From the NCBI GenBank assembly GCA_048500275.1, contig JASNYI010000001.1:1736001-1800000 (forward strand): a stretch of 64,000 nt of DNA. The letters are read 5' to 3'. Positions 48,140 through 56,984 of the stretch are shown in pieces. The notes beneath the pieces were generated by a model. It was not told where the DNA came from and did not search any database. It worked only from the letters and a program-made list of their open reading frames with translations. The stretch comes from UBA5066 sp048500275 (GTDB lineage: Bacteria > Acidobacteriota > Thermoanaerobaculia > UBA5066). The translations under genes and the position numbers were made by a program. Position 1 is the stretch's first letter, and every line of letters begins with the position of its first letter.

Positions 48140-49537
48140 ATGACGTCCCCGCGCGTGACCGTGATCGGAGGCGGCTTCGCCGGCGTCGAGTGCGCGAGCG
48201 CGCTGGCGCGCCGCGGGCACCGCGTCCGCCTCGTCGAGATGCGGCCGGTCCGGACGACCGACGCCCACGAGTCCGATCGCCTCGCCGAGATGGTCTGCTC
48301 GAACTCCTTCCGGTCGGACAACCCGGGGAACGCCGTCGGCCTCCTCAAGCGCGAGATGGAGCTCCTCGGGTCGCTCGTCATGGAGGAGGCCCGCCGCGCG
48401 GCCGTCCCGGCCGGCGACGCCCTCGCCGTCGACCGCGAGCTCTTCGCGCGCGCCGTCACGGCGCGGGTCGAGGCCCTCCCCCTCGTCGACCTCGTCCGCG
48501 AGGAGGTCGAGACCCTCCCCGACCCCGGGAACGGGTTCGTCGTCGTCGCGACCGGCCCGCTCACGTCGCCGTCCCTCTCCGACGCGCTCTTTTCCGCCCT
48601 CGGCGGGAGCCACCTCTACTTCTACGACGCCGTCGCCCCGATCGTGGAGGCCGCCTCCCTCGACCTCTCGATCCTGTACGCGGCGAGCCGCTGGGGAAAG
48701 GGGGGCGGGGACGACTACCTGAACGTCCCCCTCACGCGGGAGGAGTACGAGGCGTTCGTTGCCGCGCTCCTCGCCGGGGAGAAGGTGCCGTACCACGACT
48801 TCGAGAAGGCGGTCCACTTCGACGGGTGCCTCCCCGTCGAGACGATGGCCGAGCGCGGGGCCGAGACGCTCCGCCACGGGCCGATGAAGCCGTTCGGCCT
48901 GCGGGACCCGAGGACGGGGCGCGAGCCGTACGCCGCGGTCCAGCTGCGGCAGGACAACCTCGCGAGAAGCCACTGGAACCTCGTCGGGTTCCAGACGAAG
49001 CTGAGGGTCGGGGAGCAGCGCCGGATCTTCCGGACGCTGCCGGGCCTCGCGAACGCCGAGTTCGTCCGGTACGGGATGCTCCACAGGAACACGTTCCTGA
49101 ACGGGCCGGCCCACCTCGACCGCCTCCTGCGCTGGAAGAAGGACCCGCGCGTCTTCTTCGCCGGGCAGATCACGGGCGTCGAGGGGTATCTCGAGTCGGC
49201 GGCGACGGGGCTGATGGCGGGTGCCACGATCGCGCAGCTCCTCGAGGGGCGCGAGCCGGTCCCGCTCCCGTTCTCGACGGCGCTCGGGGCCCTCTCTCGC
49301 CACGTGTCGGAGAGCGACGAGGCCCACTACGCGCCGATGAACGTCACGTTCGGCCTGATCGACGACGCGGAGGTCCCGCCGATCCGCGACCGCGGGAAGC
49401 GGCGCGAGGAGATCGCCCGCCGGGCGCTCGCGGCGGTCGCCGCCTGGCGCGAGGCGGCCCTCGGGGCGGGCGCCGGGCCGGCGGGGGCGTTGGCGGGGCC
49501 GGCGGTCGCACCGCCGCCGCCGGGAGCGGCCGGATGA
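48140..49537 (+). CDS. trmFO: Folate/FAD-dependent tRNA (uracil54-C5)-methyltransferase TrmFO
   Basis: 465 residues. FAD motif 'VTVIGGGFAGVECASALARRGHRVRLVEMRPVRTTDAHESDRLAEMVCSNSFRSDNPGNAVGLLKREM' is the TrmFO signature. 'DCLP'-type 'HFDGCLPVETMAERGAETLRHGPMKPFGL' holds the second key Cys, with 'GVEGYLESAATGLMAG' near the end. It makes m5U54 in tRNA using methylene-THF. The last 40 residues are an Ala/Pro/Gly-rich tail. Its stop overlaps the cytochrome ATG (ATGA). Confidence 0.96.
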   Translation: MTSPRVTVIGGGFAGVECASALARRGHRVRLVEMRPVRTTDAHESDRLAEMVCSNSFRSDNPGNAVGLLKREMELLGSLVMEEARRAAVPAGDALAVDRELFARAVTARVEALPLVDLVREEVETLPDPGNGFVVVATGPLTSPSLSDALFSALGGSHLYFYDAVAPIVEAASLDLSILYAASRWGKGGGDDYLNVPLTREEYEAFVAALLAGEKVPYHDFEKAVHFDGCLPVETMAERGAETLRHGPMKPFGLRDPRTGREPYAAVQLRQDNLARSHWNLVGFQTKLRVGEQRRIFRTLPGLANAEFVRYGMLHRNTFLNGPAHLDRLLRWKKDPRVFFAGQITGVEGYLESAATGLMAGATIAQLLEGREPVPLPFSTALGALSRHVSESDEAHYAPMNVTFGLIDDAEVPPIRDRGKRREEIARRALAAVAAWREAALGAGAGPAGALAGPAVAPPPPGAAG

Positions 49538-49875
49538 GGCGCTCGCTCTTCGGTCCCCTCCTCCTCGTCACCCTTCCCGTCCTCCTCGCCGGGCCCGCCG
49601 GTGCGGAGGCGGCCCTGAAGCGCTCCGCGGCGTGGGAGGCCTCGTGCACCCCCTGTCACGGGGCCGACGGCCGTAGCCGGACGGAGGAGGGAATGGAGCG
49701 GCGAGCCCGCGACCTCACCGACGCGAAGTGGCAGGCCACGGTCTCCGACGACCGGCTCGCCTCCTCCATCCGCCGCGGCCGCGGCAGGATGCCGCCGTTC
49801 GGCCGGAAGCTGACGGGCGCCCAGATCCGGGCCCTCGTCGAAGAGGTCCGGAATCTCGCGAGGAAGGACCCCTGA
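49534..49875 (+). CDS. Small secreted c-type cytochrome
   Basis: 113 residues. Signal peptide 1-24 (Arg-Arg start, Leu/Val core, AGA cleavage). One heme-c site 'CTPCH' near residue 37 and a probable axial Met in 'RMPPFGRKLT' about 47 residues later, followed by the C-terminal helix 'LTGAQIRALVEEVRNLARK'. A typical class I mono-heme electron carrier of the periplasm. It sits between trmFO and xerC, coupled to trmFO by ATGA, which is an unusual place for a cytochrome. Confidence 0.9.
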   Translation: MRRSLFGPLLLVTLPVLLAGPAGAEAALKRSAAWEASCTPCHGADGRSRTEEGMERRARDLTDAKWQATVSDDRLASSIRRGRGRMPPFGRKLTGAQIRALVEEVRNLARKDP

Positions 49876-49891
49876 CGGAACGGGAGGGAAC

Positions 49892-50809
49892 GTGAGCCTC
49901 GGCGCGGCGCTCGGGGAGTGGGAGCGGCACCTCGTGGACGAGAGGGCCGTCTCGCCGCACACGAGGAAGGCCTACGTCGACGACGTGGGCCGTTTCCTGG
50001 CCTTCCTCGAGGGCTTCACCGGGAGCGGCGCTTCGGAGGCGGGAGACGTCGACGCCCTCGCCGTCCGCTCCTGGCTCGCCTCGCTCCGCGCCGCGGGCCA
50101 CGCCCGGACGTCGATCGTGAGGCGCCTCTCGGCCCTCCGGACGTTCTTCACCTTCCTCGAGCGGGAGGGGCTCTGCGAGGGGAACCCGGCGCGCGGCGTC
50201 GCGACGCCGCGGACGGAGAAGCACCTGCCCGTCACGTTGTCGGTGGCCGAGGCCGCGGCCGTCGTCGAGGCCCCCTCCGCCGGAACGGACCTCGGCCTGC
50301 GCGACCGGGCGCTCCTCGAGCTCCTCTACGCCACGGGGCTGCGCGTCTCCGAGCTCGTCGGCCTCTCGCTCGGGGACGTCGACCTGCCGGGCCGGCAGGT
50401 GCGGACGATGGGGAAAGGGAGGAAGGAGCGGATCGTCCCGTTCGGCGAGAAGGCGGCGGGGGCGCTCGCGGCGTGGCTCCCGGCGCGCCTCGCCCTCCTC
50501 GCCGGCCGCCGCGTGCGGGGCGAGCCGCTCTTCCTGAACGCGCGCGGCGGGCGGCTGACCGACCGGAGCGTGCGGAGGGTCCTCCTCTCGGCCCTCTCGG
50601 CGGCCGACGTCCCCCGCCACGCCTCGCCCCACGCCCTCCGGCACTCCTTCGCGACCCACCTCCTCTCGGCCGGGGCCGACCTCCGGACGATCCAGGAGCT
50701 CCTCGGCCACGCTTCCCTGGCGACGACGCAGAAGTACACGCACCTCGACGTCGAGCGGCTGATGGAGGTCTACCGGAAAGCCCACCCGAAGGCGGAGGAG
50801 GGCGATTGA
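49892..50809 (+). CDS. xerC: Tyrosine recombinase XerC-type
   Basis: 305 residues. N-terminal SAM-like core-binding domain ('EWERHLVDERAVSPHTRKAYVDDVGRFLAFL') and catalytic domain with all key residues: Arg in 'LLYATGLRVSELVGL', Lys in 'GKGRKERIVPF', His-x-x-Arg in 'SPHALRHSFATHLL', His in 'LGHASLATTQKYTHL', and the nucleophile Tyr. It resolves chromosome dimers at dif. Called XerC rather than XerD mainly from its place before hslV. GTG 49892 has GGGAGGG upstream. Confidence 0.9.
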   Translation: MSLGAALGEWERHLVDERAVSPHTRKAYVDDVGRFLAFLEGFTGSGASEAGDVDALAVRSWLASLRAAGHARTSIVRRLSALRTFFTFLEREGLCEGNPARGVATPRTEKHLPVTLSVAEAAAVVEAPSAGTDLGLRDRALLELLYATGLRVSELVGLSLGDVDLPGRQVRTMGKGRKERIVPFGEKAAGALAAWLPARLALLAGRRVRGEPLFLNARGGRLTDRSVRRVLLSALSAADVPRHASPHALRHSFATHLLSAGADLRTIQELLGHASLATTQKYTHLDVERLMEVYRKAHPKAEEGD

Positions 50810-50818
50810 GGGCGCGGG

Positions 50819-50824
50819 TAGACT
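50819..50824 (+). promoter_or_regulatory. -10-like TAGACT before hslV
   Basis: TAGACT, 7 bases before GTG 50832, no ribosome site. It would give hslVU a leaderless transcript besides readthrough from xerC. Confidence 0.4.
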
Positions 50825-50831
50825 TCCCGCC

Positions 50832-51377
50832 GTGAGCGAAAAGCCCGTCTTCCACCGCACGACCGTCCTCGCCGTCCGCAGGGACGGCGCCGTCGCCCTC
50901 GGGAGCGACGGCCAGGTGACGCTCGGGACGACCATCCTCAAGCAGGGGGCCTCGAAGATCCGGCGGCTCGCCGGGGGCTCGGTCCTCGCCGGGTTCGCCG
51001 GCTCGACCGCCGACGCCGTCACCCTCTTCACCCGCTTCGAGCGCAAGCTCGAGGAGTTCGGCGGGCAGCTCGAGAGGGCCGCCATCGAGCTCGCCACCGA
51101 CTGGCGGACCGAGAAGACGCTGCGCACCCTCGAGGCGCTCCTCGTCGTGGCCGACCGGGAGAAGACGCTCCTCCTCTCCGGGACGGGCGACGTCATCTCG
51201 CCCGACGAGGGGATCCTCGCCGTCGGCTCGGGCGGCCCCTACGCCACGGCCGCCGCGCGGGCCCTCTTCAGGAACACGGCGATGCCCGCCGACGAGATCG
51301 TGAGGGCCGCCCTGAAGATCGCCGCCGAGATCGACATCTACACGAACGACGCGATCTCCGTGGAGACCCTCCCGTGA
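50832..51377 (+). CDS. hslV: ATP-dependent protease proteolytic subunit HslV
   Basis: 181 residues. After a nine-residue leader the mature Thr (T10 in 'HRTTVLAVRRDGAVALGSDGQVTLG') is the expected nucleophile. 'KIRRLAGGSVLAGFAGSTADAVTLFTRFERKLEEFGGQLERAAIELA' and 'GDVISPDEGILAVGSGGPYATAAARAL' are HslV signatures. It forms a 12-mer with HslU. The stop overlaps hslU (GTGA). Confidence 0.95.
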   Translation: MSEKPVFHRTTVLAVRRDGAVALGSDGQVTLGTTILKQGASKIRRLAGGSVLAGFAGSTADAVTLFTRFERKLEEFGGQLERAAIELATDWRTEKTLRTLEALLVVADREKTLLLSGTGDVISPDEGILAVGSGGPYATAAARALFRNTAMPADEIVRAALKIAAEIDIYTNDAISVETLP

Positions 51378-52732
51378 GCCGCCCCGCCTCCCCGCGCGAC
51401 GCGCACCTCAGGGACCTCTCCCCGCGGCGGATCGTCGCCGAGCTGGACCGGCACGTCGTGGGCCAGGGGAAGGCGAAGAAGGCCGTCGCCGTCGCCCTGC
51501 GCGACCGCTGGCGGCGCCAGCAGCTCCCGACCGAGGTCGCGCGGGAGATCACGCCGAAGAACATCCTCATGGTCGGCCCGACGGGGGTCGGCAAGACCGA
51601 GATCGCCCGGAGGATGGCGCGCCTCGTCGACGCCCCGTTCGTGAAGGTGGAGGCGTCGAAGTTCACGGAGGTCGGCTACGTCGGCCGCGACGTCGAGTCG
51701 ATCGCGCGGGACCTCGTCGAGGCGGCGATCCGTCTCGTGAAGGACGAGCGGCGCGAGCGGGTCCTCGACAAGGCGCAGGCCGCGGCCGAGGAGAAGCTCG
51801 TCGACCTCCTCGCCACGCAGGTCGACCCCGCGGGCTTCGTCCCGGGCCCCGACGGCAGGGAGCGCCTGCGCCGGGAGCTGCGCGAGGGCAAGCACGAGGC
51901 GCGCGAGGTCGAGGTCGAGGTCACCGACGAGCGGACGCCCCAGATCTCCGTCATGACGCCGCAGGGGGTCGAGGAGATGGGGATCGACCTTCCCGGGATG
52001 CTCCCGAACCTCTTCGGCGGCCCGAAGAAGAAGAAGGCGCGCCTCCCGGTCTCCGAGGCGCGCGCGATCCTCGTGGAGCGCGAGGCCGACCTCCTCTCCG
52101 ACGAGGCGTCGGTCCCGCAGGAAGCGATCCGTCGGGCAGAGGAGACGGGGATCGTCTTCCTCGACGAGATCGACAAGATCGCCGGGCGCGAGGGGAAGAC
52201 CGGGGGTCCCGACGTCTCGCGCGAGGGGGTCCAGCGCGACCTCCTCCCTCTCGTCGAGGGGACGACCGTCAAGACCAAGCACGGGAACGTCAGGACCGAC
52301 CACGTCCTCTTCGTGGCGGCCGGGGCGTTCCACGTGGCGCGCCCTTCGGACCTGATCCCGGAGCTGCAGGGGCGCTTCCCGATCCGCGTGGAGCTCGACG
52401 CGCTGACGGAAGCCGACTTCCTCCGGATCCTGACCGAGCCGGAGCACTCCCTGCCGAAGCAGGCCCAGGCGCTCCTCGGGACGGAGGGGATCGAGCTCGT
52501 CTTCGGCGACGACGGCCTCGCCGACATCGCGAAGGCGGCGGCCGAGACGAACCGGAGCCTCGAGAACATCGGCGCACGCCGTCTCCACACGATCCTCGAG
52601 CGGGTCCTCTCGGAGGTCAGCTTCGCCGGCCCCGACGCGGCGGGCGCGCGGATCGTCATCGACCGTCCGGCCGTGACGCGCGCCCTCGCCGACCTCGTGG
52701 CGAGCCGCGACCTCTCGCGCTTCGTCCTTTGA
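51374..52732 (+). CDS. hslU: ATP-dependent protease ATPase subunit HslU
   Basis: 452 residues, AAA+ unfoldase. 'SPRRIVAELDRHVVGQGKAKKAVAVALRDRWRRQQL', Walker A 'GPTGVGKTEIARRMARL', pore 'GYVGRDVES', I domain (about residues 120-225), Walker B 'GIVFLDEIDKIAG', 'SDLIPELQGRFPIRVEL', and the C-terminal 'IGARRLHTILERVLSEVSF...SRDLSRFVL', whose last residues dock in HslV. Linked to the following lipoprotein gene by TTGA. Confidence 0.97.
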   Translation: MSRPASPRDAHLRDLSPRRIVAELDRHVVGQGKAKKAVAVALRDRWRRQQLPTEVAREITPKNILMVGPTGVGKTEIARRMARLVDAPFVKVEASKFTEVGYVGRDVESIARDLVEAAIRLVKDERRERVLDKAQAAAEEKLVDLLATQVDPAGFVPGPDGRERLRRELREGKHEAREVEVEVTDERTPQISVMTPQGVEEMGIDLPGMLPNLFGGPKKKKARLPVSEARAILVEREADLLSDEASVPQEAIRRAEETGIVFLDEIDKIAGREGKTGGPDVSREGVQRDLLPLVEGTTVKTKHGNVRTDHVLFVAAGAFHVARPSDLIPELQGRFPIRVELDALTEADFLRILTEPEHSLPKQAQALLGTEGIELVFGDDGLADIAKAAAETNRSLENIGARRLHTILERVLSEVSFAGPDAAGARIVIDRPAVTRALADLVASRDLSRFVL

Positions 52733-53811
52733 GCCTCCGCCGCGCTCTTCCGCTCCTCCTCGCCGCCGCGCTCGCCGCGGGGTGCGGGAGGAAGATCGCC
52801 CCGGAGGCGCCGCTCCTCGTCATCCCGGCGCGCCCCGAGCCGCTGCGCGTGACGCAGGAGGGGAGCGACGTCGTCCTGCGGTTCCCCTTCCCGTCGAAGA
52901 CCGTGCAGGGCGCCCCCCTGACGAACCTCACGAGCGTCACGGTCTGGCGGGAGATCGTCCCGGCCCCGGCCGGCGCCCGGGCCCCGGAGCCGCCGCAGGA
53001 GGCGGCGGAACGGGAGCGGCAGGAGAAACTCTTCCGCCAGCGGGCCGAGGCGATCCGCGACGTGCCGCGCGAAGCGCTCGACGAGCTCACCGTCGGGAGC
53101 GAGCTCGTCGTCCGCGACCCGATGCTGCCGCTCTACGTCGAGAAGAGGATCGGGCGGGTTCTCCTGCGCTACGGCGTCACGGCGACGCGCGACGGGAAGA
53201 GGGTCTCTCCGCTCTCGCCGCTCGTCTCGATCGCCCCGAAGGTCCCGCCGTCGGCGCCTCGCGGCCTGGCCGCGACGGTGGAGGAGGGGCGTGTCTGCCT
53301 CGAGTGGCTCGCGCCGGAGGGGATGCTCGACGGGACCGCTCCTGCGACCGTCGCCGGGTACGCCGTCTACCGCCGGGACGAGGCCGAGGAGGCCTACGAC
53401 GCGTGGATCGGCGTCGCCGCGCGCCCCCCGTTCGTCGACGAGGGGGTGCCGGCGGGCCGACGGGTCGTCTACACCGTCCGCGCCGCGCCGACCGCCGACC
53501 TGCCGCCGGTCCTCGGTCCGGCGGCCGACGAGGTCCTCGCCGACACGCGCGACGTCTTCCCGCCGAAGCCCCCCGAGGGTCTCCTCGTCCTCTCGGAGGA
53601 GAGCGGGAACCGGATCGTCTGGAACCCGGCGCTGGCCCGCGACCTCGCGGGGTACCGCGTCTGGGCGCGCGACGGCGAGGGAACGTGGGTCCTCCTGGCC
53701 GAGGGCCTGACGGATCCGTCCTTCTACGATCCCGGCGCGCCGCGAGGACGCCGGTACGGGGTGACCGCGTACGACGCGGCGGGGAACGAGAGCCCGAGGG
53801 AGGAAAGATGA
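52729..53811 (+). CDS. Lipoprotein with fibronectin type III-like domains
   Basis: 360 residues. Lipobox 'LAAGC' at about residues 15-19. The mature part holds three FN3-like beta-sandwiches: about 25-170 (with a charged helical insert 90-125), 170-265 ('APRGLAATVEEGRVCLEWLAPE...VAGYAVYRR') and 270-360 ('PEGLLVLSEESGNRIVWNPALARDLAGYRVWAR...RYGVTAYDAAGNES'). Similar FN3 lipoproteins are common beside dapF in related genomes as far as I recall, but no function is known. The start TTG 52729 overlaps hslU (TTGA), and the stop overlaps dapF (ATGA). Confidence 0.75.
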   Translation: MSLRRALPLLLAAALAAGCGRKIAPEAPLLVIPARPEPLRVTQEGSDVVLRFPFPSKTVQGAPLTNLTSVTVWREIVPAPAGARAPEPPQEAAERERQEKLFRQRAEAIRDVPREALDELTVGSELVVRDPMLPLYVEKRIGRVLLRYGVTATRDGKRVSPLSPLVSIAPKVPPSAPRGLAATVEEGRVCLEWLAPEGMLDGTAPATVAGYAVYRRDEAEEAYDAWIGVAARPPFVDEGVPAGRRVVYTVRAAPTADLPPVLGPAADEVLADTRDVFPPKPPEGLLVLSEESGNRIVWNPALARDLAGYRVWARDGEGTWVLLAEGLTDPSFYDPGAPRGRRYGVTAYDAAGNESPREER

Positions 53812-54674
53812 CCGCCGCGACGATCGGAGGACTCTCGAGGAACTTCTGGAAGATGGCGGGGGCCGGCAACGACTTCCTCGTCTTCGTCGGGACCCCTTCC
53901 GTCGGGCCGCGCGAGGCCGAGACGATCCGCAGGCTCTGCCGCCGCGGGACGGGGGTCGGCGCCGACGGGGTCCTCTTCGTCTCCGAGCGGGAGCCGACCG
54001 GCCCGCGCCGGGAGGTGAGGGTCGACTACTTCAACGCCGACGGCGGCGCGGCCCGTTTCTGCGCGAACGGGACCCGCTGCGCGGCGCGCTTCGCCGTCCT
54101 GCGCGACCTCGCCGACGAGGAGCTCGTCGCGCACACCGGCTGGGGGGCGATCGGGGCGACGGTCCGCCCGGACGGGAACGTCACGCTCCGCCTCCCCGAG
54201 CCGGTCGCTCTCGGCGGCTCGGTCGCGACGTTCGACGCGGAGGGCCGGCAGGTCGAACCGCACGCGGCGAGCCTGACGGTCGGCGTACCGCACCTCGTCG
54301 TCTTCTGCGCGGGCGACCTCGAGGTCGAGACCCTCGACGTCGGCGCCCTCGGGCCGCCGCTGCGCCGCCACCCGTCGCTGCCCGAGGGGGCCAACGTGAA
54401 CTTCGTCTCGGTGCGGGGCGGCTCGCGGCTCTCGGTGCGGAGCTACGAGCGGGGGGTCGAGGCGGAGACGCTCTCCTGCGGCTCCGGTGTCGTCGCCTCC
54501 GCGGTCGTCGCCGGGGCCGAACGGGGGCAGCTGCCGCCCGTGTCGGTCGCGACCCGCTCGGGGAGCGCCCTCGTCGTCGACTTCCGCCTCGAGGGGAGCC
54601 TCGCGCACGACGTGACCCTCACGGGAGACGCGCGGGTCGTCTTCGAGGGGCTCCTGAAGGAGGAGGCCGTATGA
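53808..54674 (+). CDS. dapF: Diaminopimelate epimerase
   Basis: 288 residues. PLP-independent racemase with two catalytic Cys: 'DYFNADGGAARFCANGTRCAARF' (first Cys in the xNGxRC motif; Ala replaces the usual Gly) and 'EAETLSCGSGVVASAVVA' (second Cys). The start 'FWKMAGAGNDFLVF' is the family N-terminus. It converts LL- to meso-DAP for lysine and peptidoglycan, which fits the nearby mpl. Coupled on both sides by ATGA. Confidence 0.95.
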   Translation: MTAATIGGLSRNFWKMAGAGNDFLVFVGTPSVGPREAETIRRLCRRGTGVGADGVLFVSEREPTGPRREVRVDYFNADGGAARFCANGTRCAARFAVLRDLADEELVAHTGWGAIGATVRPDGNVTLRLPEPVALGGSVATFDAEGRQVEPHAASLTVGVPHLVVFCAGDLEVETLDVGALGPPLRRHPSLPEGANVNFVSVRGGSRLSVRSYERGVEAETLSCGSGVVASAVVAGAERGQLPPVSVATRSGSALVVDFRLEGSLAHDVTLTGDARVVFEGLLKEEAV

Positions 54675-55435
54675 AGTACCTTCGGTTCGAAGACGGCGGC
54701 GTCGCGCGGTTCGGCCGCCTCGACGGCGGCCTCGTGACACCTCTCGACGCGGCCCCCTGGGCCGGGGGGCGCGACGGGGGTGACCCGCGGCCGTACGAAG
54801 GACTGGCCCTCCTTCCGCCGGTCCCGCCCGGGGGAAAGGTCCTCTGCATCGGGCGGAACTACCTGGCGCACGCCCGAGAGCTCGGCAACGAGGTCCCCGC
54901 AGAGCCGCTCGTCTTCCTCAAGCCCTCGACATCCCTCCTCGCGCACGGGGGGACGGTCCTCCTGCCGCCGGAATCGGAGCGCGTCGACTTCGAGGGGGAG
55001 CTCGCCCTCGTCGTCGGCCGGCGCGCCCGCCGCGCGGGGCCGGAGGAGTTCGCCGACGTCGTCTTCGGGATCACCCCCGCGTTCGACATCTCCGCGCGGG
55101 ACCTCCAGAAGAAGGACGGCCAGTGGTGGCGGGCCAAGGGGTTCGACACGTTCTGCCCGTGCGGCCCGGTCGTGGCGTCGGGCGTCGACGCCACGGACCT
55201 CTCGCTGAAGACGTACCTCGACGGGGAGCTGCGCCAGGACGGGCGGACCTCGCGGATGATCTTCGACCTGCCGGCGCTCGTCTCGTGGGTGTCGCAGGCG
55301 ATGACGCTCGAGCCGGGCGACCTCCTCCTGACGGGGACGCCGGAAGGCGTCGGGCCGCTCGCCGACGGCCAGCTCCTCGATCTCGAGATCGAGGGCCTCC
55401 CCCGCCTCTCGGTCCGGGTGGCGCGGGAGACCTAG
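54671..55435 (+). CDS. Fumarylacetoacetate hydrolase (FAH) family protein
   Basis: 254 residues. An N-terminal small domain of about 55 residues, then the FAH catalytic domain: 'VLCIGRNYLAHARELGNEVPAEPLVFLKPSTSLLAHG', metal-binding Glu in 'RVDFEGELALVVGR', 'GITPAFDISARDLQKKDGQWWRAKGFDTFCPCGP' (Asp and Lys), and 'LLTGTPEGVGPL'. Members act as oxaloacetate/acylpyruvate decarboxylases or ring-product hydrolases; the substrate is not told by sequence. The stop codon shares the palindromic CTAG with the convergent mpl gene. Confidence 0.9.
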   Translation: MKYLRFEDGGVARFGRLDGGLVTPLDAAPWAGGRDGGDPRPYEGLALLPPVPPGGKVLCIGRNYLAHARELGNEVPAEPLVFLKPSTSLLAHGGTVLLPPESERVDFEGELALVVGRRARRAGPEEFADVVFGITPAFDISARDLQKKDGQWWRAKGFDTFCPCGPVVASGVDATDLSLKTYLDGELRQDGRTSRMIFDLPALVSWVSQAMTLEPGDLLLTGTPEGVGPLADGQLLDLEIEGLPRLSVRVARET

Positions 55436-56862
55436 ACCGCCACGGTCTCGCGTGCGGCGAGCCCCTGGACGAGCCTGCCGCAGAGCCCCCCGAACGCGCC
55501 CGACGACATGACGACGACGACGTCGCCGCCCCGGAGGCGCGGGAGGAGCGCCTCGGCGAGCGCGGCGGGGTCGGGGGCCGTGAGCGCCTCCTTCCCCTCG
55601 GCGGCGAGCCTCGCGACGATCGCCCCGGCGTCGAGGGCGCCGGGGGCACCCGGGCGGGAAAGGCGCGCCGCGTGATACGGCGCGGCGAGCGCGACCGCGT
55701 CGGCCTCGCGGAGCGCCTCGAGGTACGGCCCCTCGAAGTCGGCCCGGCCGGCGGTGAGGGAACGGGGCTCGAAGACGCCCCAGACCCGCCGCCCCGGCCA
55801 GCGCCGGCGGGCCCCGGCGAGCGTCGTTCTGACCGCGGTCGGGTGGTGGGCGAAGTCGTCCACGACGGTGACCCCGGCCGCCGTGGCACGCTCCTCCAGG
55901 CGGCGCTTCACGCCGAGGAAGCTCGGAAGGCCCGCGGCGAGCCGCTCCGGGTCGAGGCCCTGGGCCTCTCCCGCCGCCAGGGCCGCGAGGGTGTTGGCGA
56001 CGTTGTGGCGCCCCGCGAGAGGGGAAAAGGCCGGAAAGGGGGCCCTCCCCCTCGCGTGGACGACGAAGCGGGTCCCCTCAGGCCCCTCCTCGATCCCGTC
56101 GGCGCGGAAATGGAGGTCGGCGGCGTCGCCGAGGCCGTAGAGGACGACGGGGGCGCGGGCCGGGGCGAGGACGTCGCGCACGTTCGGGTCGTCCCCGCAG
56201 GCGACGATCCGTCCCCCGGGCGGGACGAGGGCGACGCCGGCGCGGAAAGCCGCCTTGACGGAGTCGAGGCCGTCGTAGAGGTCGGTATGGTCGAGCTCGA
56301 CCGAGGTCAGGACGAAGGTCTCGGGGGCGTAGTGGAGGAACTTCGGGCCCTTGTCCTCCCACGACGTGGAGTACTCGTCCCCCTCGACGACGAACGCGGG
56401 ACCCGACCCGGCGGCCGAGGGGGAGGGGAAGTTCCGTGGCTCGCCGCCGACGAGATACCCGGGGGCCTGCCCGGCCGCCGCGAGGAGCCACGCCGTCAGC
56501 GCCGTCGTCGTCGTTTTTCCGTGCGTCCCTGCCACGACGACCGGGTGCCGGCCCTCGAGGAACTCGGTCCGGAGCGTCTCCGGCATCGACGAGACCGGGA
56601 GGCCCCGGGACAGGGCCGAGACGAGCTCGGGGTTGTCCTTCCCGGCCAGGTTCCCGACGACGACCCGGTCGACACGGGGGGGGAGGTTCCTCGCGTCGAA
56701 CCCGGGGAGGACGTCGATGCCGAGGGCGGCGAGCCGGTCGGACATCGGCGGGTAGAGCGGGAGGTCGGAGCCGAGGACGCGCTCCCCCTTCTCGACGAGG
56801 AGAGCGGCGAGGGGAGTCATGGCGGTCCCGCCGACGGCGATCAGGTAGAAGGTGCGCGGCAT
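55432..56862 (-). CDS. mpl: UDP-MurNAc:L-Ala-gamma-D-Glu-meso-DAP ligase (Mpl)
   Basis: 476 residues, Mur-ligase fold, peptidoglycan recycling: joins recycled tripeptide to UDP-MurNAc. N-terminal 'FYLIAVGGTAMTPLAALLVEKGERVLGSDLPLYPPMSDRLAALGI', P-loop 'VAGTHGKTTTTALTAWLL', and 'EGDEYSTSWEDKGPKFLHYAPETFVLTSVELDHTDLYDGLDSV' is diagnostic for Mpl rather than MurC. The catalytic-domain end reads 'VVDDFAHHPTAVRTTL'. ATG 56862 lies 8 bases from CAAACT of a promoter at 56900-56871; the upstream open frame has no family residues. Confidence 0.92.
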   Translation of the reverse strand: MPRTFYLIAVGGTAMTPLAALLVEKGERVLGSDLPLYPPMSDRLAALGIDVLPGFDARNLPPRVDRVVVGNLAGKDNPELVSALSRGLPVSSMPETLRTEFLEGRHPVVVAGTHGKTTTTALTAWLLAAAGQAPGYLVGGEPRNFPSPSAAGSGPAFVVEGDEYSTSWEDKGPKFLHYAPETFVLTSVELDHTDLYDGLDSVKAAFRAGVALVPPGGRIVACGDDPNVRDVLAPARAPVVLYGLGDAADLHFRADGIEEGPEGTRFVVHARGRAPFPAFSPLAGRHNVANTLAALAAGEAQGLDPERLAAGLPSFLGVKRRLEERATAAGVTVVDDFAHHPTAVRTTLAGARRRWPGRRVWGVFEPRSLTAGRADFEGPYLEALREADAVALAAPYHAARLSRPGAPGALDAGAIVARLAAEGKEALTAPDPAALAEALLPRLRGGDVVVVMSSGAFGGLCGRLVQGLAARETVAV

Positions 56863-56870
56863 GGGCGCGC

Positions 56871-56900
56871 AGTTTGCTTCCCCGTTCCCGGCACCGTCAA
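56871..56900 (-). promoter_or_regulatory. Promoter of mpl, leaderless spacing
   Basis: Minus strand TTGACG (56900-56895), 18-bp spacer, CAAACT (56876-56871), then 8 bases to ATG 56862. No ribosome site. Together with the hexamer this gives one of the better -35/-10 pairs with a leaderless layout. Confidence 0.45.
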
Positions 56901-56930
56901 CCGCGCCGGGATGGCCCCGGCCGCGGCGGC

Positions 56931-56936
56931 TATAAT
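56931..56936 (+). promoter_or_regulatory. Consensus TATAAT of the DUF1573 gene
   Basis: TATAAT, perfect -10. The start near 56943 gives a 42-nt leader with AGGAGG 10 bases before ATG 56985. No clear -35. Confidence 0.6.
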
Positions 56937-56984
56937 TCAAGGTTCGAGTGGCGGCGCGCCCGCCACGACAGGAGGTCCCCACCG

